Positions 1-8,479 of a stretch of DNA of 64,000 bases are shown in pieces. Positions within the stretch are counted from its first letter, which is position 1. Every line of letters begins with the position of its first letter. The stretch comes from Fimbriimonadales bacterium (GTDB lineage: Bacteria > Armatimonadota > Fimbriimonadia > Fimbriimonadales > ATM1): positions 1 to 64,000 of the forward strand of contig JAHCHL010000006.1 in NCBI GenBank assembly GCA_026129745.1, in the 5' to 3' direction. A program made the position numbers and the translations under genes. A model generated the notes under the pieces. The model ran no database searches and was not told the origin of the DNA. It was given only the letters and a program-made list of their open reading frames with translations.

Positions 1-33
1 CACGCATCCGGCACTAATCTCACGCACCCGGCG
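1..33 (+). repeat. Right end of a RAYT-type mobile element (copy A)
   Basis: The 33-bp sequence holds two near-identical half-sites, CACGCATCCGGC and CACGCACCCGGC, separated by the 8 bases ACTAATCT, and then a final G. The same 33 bp recurs at 3374-3406 and, reversed, at 38914-38946. At those two places it closes a hairpin-bearing element. Here the rest of the element would lie left of the window. It abuts a fragment of Rhs coding sequence directly, so the junction at 33/34 is probably an insertion point. The repeat and its boundary are seen directly; the role as an element end is inferred. Confidence 0.7.
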
Positions 34-206
34 ACGATGTATCCGCCGCCGTTCGCGACAGGGACAACCGGCGCGATGCTCGGACCATCAGAGCCACCTA
101 CTCCAACCGGATTATTCGAACCACCTCCATGACCGTAACCCCCCGACCGCGTCCCAGCGACGATGATCGAAAGGAACCTCCCAGTGCTCGGATCGTAAAA
201 CGCGCC
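34..206 (-). pseudogene. Fragment of an Rhs C-terminal region
   Basis: On the minus strand this 173-bp stretch matches, nearly base for base, positions 37624-37796 of the intact Rhs gene, which encode the end of the YD core and the start of the variable tip (STGRF, then a Gly-rich linker and GGGYIV). It has no start and no continuation: on one side it meets the 33-bp element end, on the other it runs into a hairpin repeat at 229-303. It is a broken piece of a third Rhs cassette, probably left by insertion or recombination. It cannot make a functional protein. Confidence 0.75.
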
Positions 207-228
207 TTCGCCCTCCGAATGCGGCCGG

Positions 229-303
229 GGTGGCTGGGGCAAGTTCGCGCTGGGAGTCTTGTGCAACGCGCAGTTGTGCGCATTGAGACTTGCCCCAGCC
301 ACC
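229..303. repeat. REP-like hairpin, GGTGGCTGGGGCAAGT family
   Basis: The 16-bp arms 229-244 (GGTGGCTGGGGCAAGT) and 288-303 are perfect inverted repeats around a 43-base loop. The left arm recurs alone at 8161-8176, upstream of the decayed Rhs gene. The arm begins with the same GGTGGC head as the hairpins of the RAYT element, so this looks like a separate sequence family of REP-type palindromes. It lies just downstream of the gene ending at 361 and could fold in RNA as a terminator-like structure, but there is no T-run. Confidence 0.65.
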
Positions 304-360
304 CCGAGCGAAAGCTCTTCTTTCACACCCCTGCCACCCGTCGCCAGTTTTTTTGCGAAG

Positions 361-1008
361 CTAATCAATGTCCGTGTCGGTCGCATTTTGACCATGATAA
401 GGAAGACTCATAATCCTTTGCAAAACTTTGTATCTTGCTCGGGCCGCAACCAGCGGATGCTCCGCATCGTCCCAGTTTTCATTTAGCTTTATAAGCATGC
501 CCTGAACATCGAGTTCTACGACATCGAGGCTTTCTTCACCGACAAGAATTTTTGTAGCGCAGTCCGCTGTTCCTTGAGAGACTTCGAACTCCAAAATCAA
601 TAACACGTTCGCCAGAAAGACAAGTCGCTTGTGGATCGGCACATGCGATTCGACAGGAATCCCGTTGCTCAATAGAGTGCTAATCAGATCAAATTCTTCG
701 AACGGAATGGGTGCTGGAACTTTGATTGAGCGGAGCAAAAGGGGATCGAACCGCTTCTCTTGGTTCACTATGAGCCATCGCGCTGCTTGAAGCCAGCGAA
801 GCTCCCTATAAGTTGCAAAGTCCATCAATAAGAACCCTGTATCTCGCCATGAATGCAGCAAGTCTTCCTTCACCCATCGACCGGCAGGTGACAGCGATGA
901 TCGAATTTCGTCAAGAGCCCAACAGACTTCTGAAAGTTCAAGCGTCCCGGACAAGAGCAAGTCGAGTGCCCACAGTATTGAACGATCTTGCTGACGATTT
1001 ACAATCAT
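361..1008 (-). CDS. Candidate immunity protein for the orphan Rhs tip
   Basis: This 215-residue soluble protein belongs to no family I recognise. It has no signal peptide or membrane segment. It is mixed helical and acidic towards the end (ELDVQGMLIKLNENWDDAEH). Its ATG overlaps the stop codon of the Rhs tip gene by four bases (1005-1008, ATGA), so the two are probably translationally coupled. In polymorphic toxin loci the gene directly after a toxin tip normally encodes the cognate immunity protein, which binds and neutralises the tip in the cytoplasm. The function is inferred from position only. The reading frame is intact, unlike several neighbours, as expected if the protein is still needed. 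Confidence 0.6.
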   Translation of the reverse strand: MIVNRQQDRSILWALDLLLSGTLELSEVCWALDEIRSSLSPAGRWVKEDLLHSWRDTGFLLMDFATYRELRWLQAARWLIVNQEKRFDPLLLRSIKVPAPIPFEEFDLISTLLSNGIPVESHVPIHKRLVFLANVLLILEFEVSQGTADCATKILVGEESLDVVELDVQGMLIKLNENWDDAEHPLVAARARYKVLQRIMSLPYHGQNATDTDID

Positions 1009-1970
1009 TGACTAGCCTGCGTAAGAGGTGCTACCGCTGGTGTGCCACTATGATCAAACACTGGCGGCACTAATGGAATTCCTCCTCCATTATGTAGCAG
1101 CCTCCTCACATAAAGATAGACTGCTGTTACAATTTGTGTTTCCCACGGCAAGTGCCGACTTCCCCCAAACAAATGCGCATGCCACAGGTCAACTTTAGCC
1201 CATCCACTTTTTCTCCCTAGCCCCTTCCACGTAAAGCTACTTTTCTCAACCCGAAGAACCGCTCCAAACAAGCGGTTCCAGGCTCCGGCTGCTAGCTGTG
1301 TTCCCTTACCGATTGCTCCAGTCGCTCCGCCGATAGCCAAAGCCAATGCTGTGATCCCAATGTAAGCCAACACTTTGCTAACTCCAAAACCAGGTTTGTG
1401 TTTGGAGCCACCACCGTCCCAAAATCCGAGTGTAGCTGAACTTCCGATTGCGGCCAAGCCAGTCATTATCCCATCAGGAATTGACTGCAAGATGATCATC
1501 AACACCCCATTTGGATGAAAAACTAATCCCCGCGATGATGTGAGCGCAGGCTTCCCATCCAGCCAAGGCGGCCGCAATCCTGCTATCGACGGTGCTAGAC
1601 CAGAAGAGTCTACAAATCGTGCCGGGTTGTTTCTGCAATATTGGTACCAGTTACCACCGTCTTTCGCAATGTCCCTTGTCAAAAACCTCCCCGTGCTCGA
1701 ATCGCAATAGCGATGACCAAGCAGCATCAGTCCAGAGTCAATATCGCTTTGGTATCCGAACGGGCCGCCGTATTGGAATGGGCCTTGCCAGGTGCCGGTG
1801 GAGGTGGTTGGGTTGCCGAAGGCGTCGTAATATTTGGTTGCGGAGGTGGTTTCGTTCGCTGCGGTTTGGCGGAGGGAGTTCTTTATGTCGGCGTGAGAGG
1901 AGGTGGTTATGCGGTTGATGATCACGATTCCGCACGTGAAGGTGACTTGCCAACAATCCATTTCACCCAC
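1005..1970 (-). CDS. Orphan Rhs C-terminal toxin tip (partial Rhs cassette)
   Basis: This reading frame of about 320 residues has only the end of an Rhs protein. Residues about 30-120 carry the last YD-type core motifs (YYDAFGNPTTSTGTW, FGYQSDIDSGLMLLGHRY, SSTGRFLTRD, NNPARFVDSSGL), the usual boundary before a variable toxin. After it come a hydrophobic stretch (VLAYIGITALALAIGGATGAI) and a C-terminal domain with several Trp and His residues (GWAKVDLWHAHLFGG) that I cannot assign. The core part resembles the decayed Rhs gene at 4.7-5.2 kb, including the DIK-LRQTA segment. There is no signal peptide and no YD repeat array, so it is a displaced tip cassette, usable only by recombination onto a full Rhs gene or expressed alone. 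Start is uncertain (GTG 1970 or ATG 1961). A candidate immunity gene overlaps its stop. Confidence 0.65.
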   Translation of the reverse strand: MGEMDCWQVTFTCGIVIINRITTSSHADIKNSLRQTAANETTSATKYYDAFGNPTTSTGTWQGPFQYGGPFGYQSDIDSGLMLLGHRYCDSSTGRFLTRDIAKDGGNWYQYCRNNPARFVDSSGLAPSIAGLRPPWLDGKPALTSSRGLVFHPNGVLMIILQSIPDGIMTGLAAIGSSATLGFWDGGGSKHKPGFGVSKVLAYIGITALALAIGGATGAIGKGTQLAAGAWNRLFGAVLRVEKSSFTWKGLGRKSGWAKVDLWHAHLFGGSRHLPWETQIVTAVYLYVRRLLHNGGGIPLVPPVFDHSGTPAVAPLTQASQ

Positions 1971-2091
1971 GCAGTTTATGCTGGCAGTCTTCTAAATTAA
2001 TGTCATCTTCCTTCGTTTTTGTTCCAGGCACCCGACGATCATTTCGGCGCAGAGCAGGAAGTAAATACATATCGAAAGAAATCCGAGTTGA

Positions 2092-2424
2092 CTAGCTGAC
2101 CGGCAAATTTGCCAATACGGCAGTTGTTCCGAGGGTTGCTATCGTGGCGAAAAGCCACATTCGTAGAAACAAACGCGGAGCGCAACTCGCGCAATACGAA
2201 GCTACGATGAGCGCGCCGCTTATCGCAATCGGCAGAGGGGGGAGCGGCCTGCCCAGTGGCCATAGCAACAAAACGCTAATGCTGTAAAACAGAGACCACA
2301 CTATCATGTGAAGAACAAATTTCGATAAGTTTTTCCTAATCTCTTTGTGGTGATGCGCGAACATCATAAGCCCAGCGATCATGAAAACGACCCAAGCTAC
2401 AGCAGAACTAATCGCCAGAATCAC
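2092..2424 (-). CDS. Small membrane protein, possible orphan immunity protein
   Basis: This 110-residue protein has three to four hydrophobic segments (ILAISSAVAWVVFMIAGLMM; a stretch around MIVWSLFYSISVLLLW; IAISGALIVASYC; and a final one near LFATIATLGTTAVL) joined by short basic loops (HHHKEIRKN). I do not recognise a family. It lies upstream of the orphan Rhs tip on the same strand, within the cassette zone. Small multi-span proteins there are often immunity proteins against membrane-acting tips, but the toxin it would have paired with is not visible; the RAYT element lies on the other side. Function is therefore a guess from context. Confidence 0.45.
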   Translation of the reverse strand: MILAISSAVAWVVFMIAGLMMFAHHHKEIRKNLSKFVLHMIVWSLFYSISVLLLWPLGRPLPPLPIAISGALIVASYCASCAPRLFLRMWLFATIATLGTTAVLANLPVS

Positions 2425-2506
2425 CTCCTAAGTCCTCCTCCCCTGATCTTCGTGGGATGGTGCTTCGGCTTCGGCGGGCGTGGCCGAGTTGAGGTTTCGG
2501 TCGTGT

Positions 2507-2574
2507 GTGCCATGGGTGAATAGGTTGGCATTCGAGAGCTTCCGATTGGCACGATGAAAATTCACCCGTGCCAC
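2507..2574. repeat. REP-like hairpin, GTGGCACGGGTGAAT family
   Basis: The arms GTGCCATGGGTGAAT (2507-2521) and ATTCACCCGTGCCAC (2560-2574) are inverted repeats with one mismatch and a loop of about 38 bases. Read from the right, the arm starts GTGGCACGGGTGAAT. It shares its first eight bases with the RAYT-flanking hairpin arm (GTGGCACGGACAGATTC) but then differs, so it looks like a third sequence variant of the same palindrome family. It lies just left of the RAYT element. Confidence 0.55.
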
Positions 2575-2638
2575 GAACGGCGGGCGGGTGGCCTGGTTTA
2601 CCCAATCCAGTGTGGCGGTTTCGCCACTACTAAAACCG

Positions 2639-2702
2639 GGTGGCACGGACAGATTCTTCAATGACCTTCGGAAACGCATGGCTTCCAAAGAATCTGTCCG
2701 TG
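2639..2702. repeat. RAYT element left hairpin
   Basis: The arms CACGGACAGATTCTT (2644-2658) and AAGAATCTGTCCGTG (2688-2702) are perfect 15-bp inverted repeats around 29 bases. GGTGG precedes the left arm, resembling the GTRG tetranucleotide found next to REP palindromes that RAYT enzymes recognise. A related copy lies at 8319-8379. Confidence 0.7.
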
Positions 2703-2726
2703 AACTGTGCAGGGTAGCATCATCTC

Positions 2727-3278
2727 TTGGTGCAGAAGCACAAGCTTCGCAACGACTACAACGACCCAGGACATGCCCACGAGCTAACATGGTCGTGCTA
2801 TCGGCGAATGAAGCTGCTCCGAAGCGACATAGCGTGTCAACTAGTGGCAGACGCAATCGACAAGGCTCGTGTCACTCACAACTTCGCCGTTTGGGCGTTT
2901 GTATTCATGCCTGAGCATATTCACCTCCTTATCCATCCCCGGGAATCGGAGTACGACATCGCGCTTATCAGAAAGGCGATCAAGCAAGGGGCATCGCAAC
3001 GCGCGATTTCGCATCTGAAAAGACATAATCCTAGCGCTCGACCCACTCAAAGTGGTGAACTCAGGGACTTGTTTCCCATCGCTTTTGGCAGGAGGGCGGA
3101 GGATACGATCGCACTATTTCGCCGAAAGGATCCGTGCTGCGATCAGTTACATCCACACGAATCCGGTAAGGCGTGGGTTAGCGGAAAGCATTTTCGATTG
3201 AAGTGGTCAAGCGCTCGGACGTTTCATGCGGAGGGCGACTCACCGATCAAGATTGATGCGTGCGAAGTGATCGTATAA
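2727..3278 (+). pseudogene. REP-associated tyrosine transposase (Y1/HUH family), frameshifted
   Basis: The product belongs to the Y1_Tnp (IS200-like) transposases that nick single-stranded DNA. The N-terminus is intact: residue 14 onward reads PGHAHELTWSCYRR, and the HUH metal-binding motif is MPEHIHLLIHP near residue 61. The frame then breaks. HRFWQEGGGYDRTI lies at 3077-3118 in a second frame; the catalytic-tyrosine motif SYIHTNPVRRGLAE (Tyr codon 3148-3150) lies in a third; the C-terminal KWSSARTF returns to the first frame, apparently after loss of one G in the Trp codon near 3200. At least three frame changes would be needed to restore it, so the 183-residue open frame lacks its nucleophile and is dead. 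Start is a TTG at 2727. Confidence 0.85.
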
Positions 3279-3289
3279 CCGAAGGTCGT

Positions 3290-3352
3290 CACGGACAGAT
3301 TCGCTTGAAGTTGATGCCGTCGAGCCATGGTGACGAATCTGTCCGTGCCACC
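3290..3352. repeat. RAYT element right hairpin
   Basis: The arms CACGGACAGATTCG (3290-3303) and CGAATCTGTCCGTG (3334-3347) are a perfect 14-bp inverted repeat, with CCACC continuing on the right. The loop (TGATGCCGTCGAGCCATGG region) matches the loop of the derivative at 38970-39038, which tells the right hairpin from the left one. Confidence 0.7.
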
Positions 3353-3373
3353 TGAGGTCACGCCGCTACAGTT

Positions 3374-3406
3374 CACGCATCCGGCACTAATCTCACGCAC
3401 CCGGCG
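3374..3406 (+). repeat. Right end of the RAYT element (copy B)
   Basis: This copy is identical in sequence to positions 1-33 and to the reverse of 38914-38946. It holds two CACGCAYCCGGC half-sites spaced by 8 bases. Sequence after GGCG differs at all three copies, which fixes the element boundary here. Confidence 0.7.
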
Positions 3407-4099
3407 AGCAAGCAGCCTGCGACGACTGAATGCGCCTTAGTCTGGAACTCGATGCCTGCTTCACTCGGGATGGAAACAAATCGAGGTATCTCATTCATTC
3501 AATGAACACTTAACTGTGCCAGCCTCTAAAGCAAAACAAGCGGCTGAAAGAAGATGCAAACTAATCGTCTGTTTTAGAATCCAGAGCATGATTATTGAGG
3601 CCAACACTTACCAATGGCCGACATACATCCAAAACTACCCGTGGTTTTTTCGATTGGTACTGATTGTTTCGTTTCTGCCTGTCTTCAAGCTATCAACTTC
3701 CTGCTTCTTTCTCTTATCTTCGCAGCTTAGCAAAGCAATATGCAGTGACGAAACCCAGATTTTCAATTCGAGCGGAATTTGTCGCAAACGGGTAGCGGGC
3801 AACCATCTTCCCACTTTAGAGTGTTCACATCGTACCAACTCACACGCCTGGGTGTCCCTGACCTCCATTCTCGTAACGTTTCGAATGATCATTACTACCA
3901 AAGATCGACCGCCCCTCTCCAGCCGCCCTGAAAGAGAATCACAAAACGAATAGAACCTTCCTGTACGATCAAGTCATCCAAATTGAAAAAGAGGGAAACA
4001 TGACGCAATCGTTGGCAAGCAATAATTGCTCGGGATTAGAGATTCAATAGATCGTACTCGATGCTGTTCATCCAAAAATCTGACAAAAATCGTCTAAAA
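3407..4099. other. Region without a supported gene
   Basis: Open frames on both strands here are short, lack ribosome-binding sites and have no recognisable motifs. On the minus strand a run of about 45 codons ending near 3905 (LDDLIVQEGSIRFVILFQGG) looks protein-like and could be the remnant of an immunity gene that once followed the decayed Rhs tip at 4100-4670. That reading is weak. Confidence 0.35.
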
Positions 4100-4670
4100 G
4101 CCCCACATTATGACTCTGCAACCTCTTGTAATCGTGCGATCCCGGGTAGTGGCAGATTCGGATTCCGCAATCTTCCATAGGTGGCGGCAGCGGACTGATT
4201 CGATCAGAAGGCCGGGGTAGCTGTATGGGTGGTAACGAATTCTGAGGTGTTTATCCGACCCTTTACGCCAGGTTTCCAAACTGTAACTTGAACGTGTGGC
4301 AACTTACCCAATTTACCGAAGCTGTGGTGCGCAGAGTGTACACCGACCTTACTGGTCCAGCCGGCGAGTCTTGCGCCGCCTGCCGCGCCGAAAGCAAGGC
4401 CGTGCCCCGCACTAACGGTGAGCCCGATATACGGCCTGCTTTCACGGTCTACGATCCCATCGACACCCAGCCATTTCCTAACATACCCAGCTACCCAACG
4501 TCAAAAACGTCTCCCTAACCTGCAAAGAAGTTCGCTGCGCTGTTGAGCCATGCGTCCGAATGCGATCCTCGATAAACTATCTTTGCTGGTCCATCATCCA
4601 ACCATGGATCTTCCAGAAGTGCCACCATTGGCTCGAGTCCATCTCGGTCTGGTTAGCGTGATTGGATTGT
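4100..4670 (-). pseudogene. Decayed Rhs toxin tip
   Basis: On the minus strand, fragments of a toxin tip can be read only by changing frame. First comes DGLEPMVALLEDPWLDDGP just after the core. Later, in one frame, GHGLAFGAAGGARLAGWTSK is followed by HHSFGKLGKLPHVQVTVW. After a frame change the sequence continues KGSDKHLRIRYHPYSY. The H-x-GKLGKLPH-x-Q arrangement is one I associate with Rhs C-terminal tips, though I cannot name the family. Stops and frame breaks near 4640 and 4265 make it non-functional. It continues the decayed Rhs gene at 4671-8039. Confidence 0.6.
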
Positions 4671-7600
4671 TTTAAACCATAGATGTACCAATTGCTTCCA
4701 AAGCCGTCCATGATCCCGCGACAACCTCCCGGTACTCGACTAGTACCGGTGTCCTAACAACTTCAAGCCTGAATGGGCGTCGGTTTGATATCCGAAGTTG
4801 CCGCCGTATTGGAAGGGGCCGTGCCAGGTGCCGGTGGAGGAGGTTTCGTTTCCGAATGCGTCGTAGTGTTTGGTTGCGGATGTGGTTTCGCTTTCGGCGG
4901 TTTGGCGGAGGAGTTTTGATGTCGCCGTGCGACCAGGTGGAGTTGGTGCCGTCGCGGGACGATGCCGGGGGTGTAGGTGAGTGAGCCGTCGCTAAGAACC
5001 GGTGCGACGACGGAGACGCCGTTGCGGGCGTATGTCGAGGTGCCGCTGGAATCGGTTTTGGTGACTCTTGCGCCGAAGGCGTTGTAGGAAAACGAGTTAG
5101 TCGCGGTGGAGGGATACGTGATCCCAACCAACCTATCCTCATAATCCCACGACAACGTCGTCGTTCCGGCAGAGGTCGTGATGCTGGTCGTTCTGCCCGC
5201 CGCGTCATACGAGAACGCCTTCACGGTTTGCGAGTTGACTTTCACTTCGAGCAGCTTGTCTGCGCCGTCGTACTCATACTCCTCAGTCACCGAATTCACC
5301 GTTCTCGTCAAACGGTTGCCGTTGGCGTCGTAGGTGTAACTTGCGGAGTAGCCGTTGCGAGTTTCGGATATCAGTTGGCCAACCAAGTCATAGCCGAACT
5401 CCGTCGTTACTCCACCGCTCGTGCGCTCGACGATAGTTCGATACAGCGTCGTATTCGTACTCGTGCGAGTCAATCAATGAATGCGCGCTGTTCTTGATTT
5501 GGATTCCGATGAGCCGCGAGCGGTTGTCGTAGGTGTAGAGTTCGTAGACACCGTTCGCGAGGTTCTTGCGCGTTAGGCGCGAGGCGTCGTCGTAGACGAA
5601 GGTGGTCGTTTCATCGAACGGGTTGGTGAGCGATACGAGCCTTCCGTCGTCGTCATACTCATATTCGGTGACACCGACTCCATCGTGATTCATCGAGACG
5701 AGTTGTCCCGCGTCGTTGTAGGAGTAGGCGATTTCGGCTTGGGGAGTTTCGAGCAAAGTTAGCTGCGATGCCGCGTCGTAAGTCCATGCCGTGCTGCCGG
5801 TCGCATCCGTCATCGAGGTGAGACGACCTGCATCGTCGTAATAGAACGCGACATCCGTGCCCGTCGGATAATCAATCGCGTTTAGTCTCCCCGCGTCGTC
5901 GTAGACGTAGGCGATGACTTGGGAGAGTGGGTTCGTGTACGCCGTAACCTGCCCGTTCGCGTTATATGTCCATTGCTCCACCGAGTTATCCGGAAGCGTT
6001 AGAGACGACACTTCGCCGCGATCGGTGTAGGCGTAGGTTCTCGTGTAATTCCGCGCGTTGGTCACCGAGGTGACCCAGCCGACGGCGTTGTAGGTGAACG
6101 ACGTGGTTTCTTCGAGCGGGTTGGTGACAGAGACGAGGCGCCCGACGTCGTCGTATGCAAACGACCAGACGTTATTCGCTTCGTTGATCACCTCCAAAAC
6201 CAAAGAGCCGGGATCGAAGACGACGGAGGACTCGGTCTGGTCGGGATTGACGAACACCTTCGCACGTCCCCAAGCGTCGTAGACCACCGAATACGTGTTG
6301 TTCTCCGGATCCGTTGCGCTGGTGATTCGCGAGAGGGCGTCGTAAGTCGCGGTGCTGGTGTTATTGAGTGGCGACGTCGCGGCGGTGATGTTGCCGTGCG
6401 AGTCGTAAGTCAACGTTACGGTCTTATTCAGCGCGTTGGTGACCGATGTCAGTTGTCCATAGCCGTCATACGCGCACGTAACGATCTGGGCTTCCAGCGG
6501 GTTCACGACGGATTCGAGATTGCCGTTTTGGTCGTACGAAAACTCCCAAAGATTCTCCAGCGCGTCTTCTGCTGTGAGGAGGTCATTGGTGGAGTTATAG
6601 GTAAACGTTGCGCGTTTATCCAGTGGGTTTTCGGCCCAAAGGAGGTTGCCATTCGAGTCGTAATCGAACTCCCAAACCTTTCCCCTTCGGTCGGTGTATT
6701 CCACGAGGTTCTTGTCCGAATCCCACACGTACGCGTCGGAAAAGTTGGCTTCGTCCACGGTGCTCGCGAGCATGCCGCTGGAGTAGTTGTGGCGGATCGT
6801 CTTGTTGAGTGGGTTCGTGATGTCGGTGTAAGTCGAGGCGTAGGTGTATTCCCATCTGTTTTCGTCGGGGTCTTCCCATGCGGTGAGCCGCTCGAGGCTG
6901 TCGTATTCCATCGTCCAGGTTTTGCCGCGCAGGTCGGTGACGGAGGTCATGTCGTGGTTGGAGTTGTAGGTGAACTGATACGAGTAGACTTGGTTGTCTA
7001 TTTCAGGGAGGGAGACTTCGACGAGCTCTCCGTTGGAATAGGTGAAGGTCCACGTTCGGTAGAGCGGGTCGGTGATGGATACGATGCGGTCGTTCTGGTC
7101 GTAGGAGATGGAAAGCGATCTTCCCGACGGGTCTTCTATTTCGGTGACGAGGTTATTTTGGTTGAGTGTGAGCGTGATCTGGTTTCCGTTTCTGTCTGCG
7201 ACGCTCGTGAGGAAGCCCGCGCTGTTGAACGAAAACACGATTTGGCTTTTGGTGGTCAGCGTGAAAGTGCCGTTCTGGTTTTTGACCAAAGTGTCGTGAA
7301 TCCCCGGCGGCGCCGTGAAATCGCCATACATGTTCTCACTGAACGGCACGAGCAAGCCATCGGCCCAGCGGACTATTGCAGAGGAACTAGGCGTGTAGTC
7401 GATGGCGATCCCGAACGTCCAGGACCAACCGTAGCCGAGTTCCCGGTTGTATTCGGTTTGAGAGTTGTGAAAGAGCGTGAAATCGACGGCAAGCTGTCCC
7501 TTAGATGGCCACGCCACGAGGGGGAGCGTGTGCATGCGATTTCCCGTATGAGTGTTGACCATGCCTCCCGAGCCTGGACCGCCGCCGGAACCTGAGCCAC

Positions 7601-8039
7601 CGCCAGATCCGCCCATACCTCCACCGACGCCTGGACCTCCACCTGGGCCACCGCCTTCGCCGCCCCCTCCTCCGCCGCCGCCGGGAGGTCCTCCGCCCCC
7701 TTGGACGCCGAGCATCGAAAGGACGCTGACCGACCAGAGTGATGACACGGCTGCCTTCGGATCTCTGCCGAAAGTACCGAACTGGCCGAACCTTCCAAAC
7801 CTGCCGTTTCTGAGGTCACGAAGCGTCTGGGGTGTCCAGTGTCCGGCCCTGTAGACTACATCTTTTCCTGGACTCTTACCAAGGAATGGTGCCCTGGGAC
7901 GATCGGAGTATTTAGGAGCGACGATCCACCTGCCCTGACCCTTCAGAAAGGCCTCGACCGCCGCATGGATCCCTGCCGCCGACGCTGAGAAAGCCAAAAG
8001 CATCGCCGATACGACTGCAAAGATTCGCACTGCTCTCAT
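4671..8039 (-). pseudogene. Rhs/YD-repeat toxin gene, frameshifted
   Basis: The gene is a paralogue of the intact Rhs gene at 34321-38343. It starts at ATG 8039 with a strong ribosome-binding site (GGAGGAAG) and a signal peptide (RIFAVVSAMLLAFSASAAG), then a FGRFGQFGTFGRDP motif, a long Gly-rich linker, and an array of YD repeats (for example YDANGNRL, YDDAGRL). The first open frame (883 codons) stops at 5388, because one extra T near 5434 breaks the frame after EYDAVSN. A second frame continues the YD array to the PGIVP motif near 4963. At least two more frame changes follow, and an in-frame TAG at 4740-4742 interrupts the GHRY..SSTGR core-end motif. It can no longer make a complete exported toxin. 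A truncated 883-residue product remains possible. Confidence 0.85.
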
Positions 8040-8160
8040 TTTTCTTCCTCCGCCAGCATTTGCGGAGATCCCACCCCGCAAATGCGCCCACTCATCAATA
8101 TAACACTACTTTTTGGTAACTGGTACTTCCTTTTGCAAAAACTTCACTTTCCTTGGCCGA

Positions 8161-8176
8161 GGTGGCTGGGGCAAGT
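8161..8176 (+). repeat. Half of the GGTGGCTGGGGCAAGT hairpin family
   Basis: Identical to the left arm of the hairpin at 229-303. No matching right arm is visible nearby, so it is a broken palindrome. It lies where sequence shared with the second Rhs locus stops, that is, at the edge of an insertion upstream of the decayed Rhs gene. Confidence 0.6.
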
Positions 8177-8258
8177 CCCGTGGGGATTGGCTCCGATGTA
8201 CGGTTCCCACGATCACGGACTTGCTCCTGAGTTCTTCCGCCTCGTATCATGGCCGGTG

Positions 8259-8424
8259 GGTGGCCTGGTTTAGTTCGTCCTGCATGGCGCCTTCGCCTTC
8301 CTAATGCCAGAACCGGGTGCCACGGACAGATGCTTCAATGCACTTCGGAAACGCACTGCTTCCATAGAATCTGTCCGTGAACGCTGCAGCGGAGCATCAT
8401 CGCTTTGTGCAGAGGTGCAAGCTT
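8259..8424 (+). mobile_element. 5' remnant of a RAYT element
   Basis: About 166 bp are homologous to 2587-2746: the left end GGTGGCCTGGTTTA, the AACCGGGTG-CACGGACAGA hairpin (8319-8379) and the first codons of the transposase (GTGCAGAGGTGCAAGCTT). The match stops there. No right end follows. It interrupts the upstream region of the Rhs gene: at the second locus, the flanking homologous blocks are separated by a different 140 bp. Confidence 0.65.
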
Positions 8425-8479
8425 TCTTATCCCGCCACCGCTTGCCTTCGAGGTTACAGAGCCTGGACTTTGACAGCAA

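Larger units (their letters stand above)
2587..3406 (+). mobile_element. RAYT (REP-associated tyrosine transposase) element with terminal hairpins
   Basis: This is an 820-bp unit. Its left end (GGTGGCCTGGTTTA, 2587-2600) is shared with 8259-8272 and, reversed, 39082-39095. Its right end is the 33-bp double half-site 3374-3406. Inside are a hairpin (2639-2702), a transposase gene (2727-3278, broken) and a second hairpin (3290-3352). The ends are fixed by comparison with a 182-bp derivative at 38914-39095, which has both ends but no gene. HUH/Y1 transposases of this class process hairpins as single-stranded DNA and leave no target duplication, which fits the lack of an obvious direct repeat. 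Insertion is within the Rhs cassette zone. Confidence 0.7.

Noticed and set aside
2408-2605. Short minus-strand frames near the RAYT element
   Set aside because: They run through the hairpin repeats and the element end and show no protein features.
3516-3953. 145-codon open frame on the plus strand
   Set aside because: Low-quality translation without motif or ribosome-binding site, in a decayed accessory zone.
6396-7595. 399-codon open frame on the plus strand
   Set aside because: It is the complementary shadow of the YD-repeat array of the minus-strand Rhs gene, where repeated codons keep the opposite frame open. It has no ribosome-binding site and a Val/Arg-rich translation.
7552-7854. 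Proline-rich protein on the plus strand
   Set aside because: It is the reverse of the Gly-rich linker of the Rhs gene; Gly codons read as Pro on the other strand.
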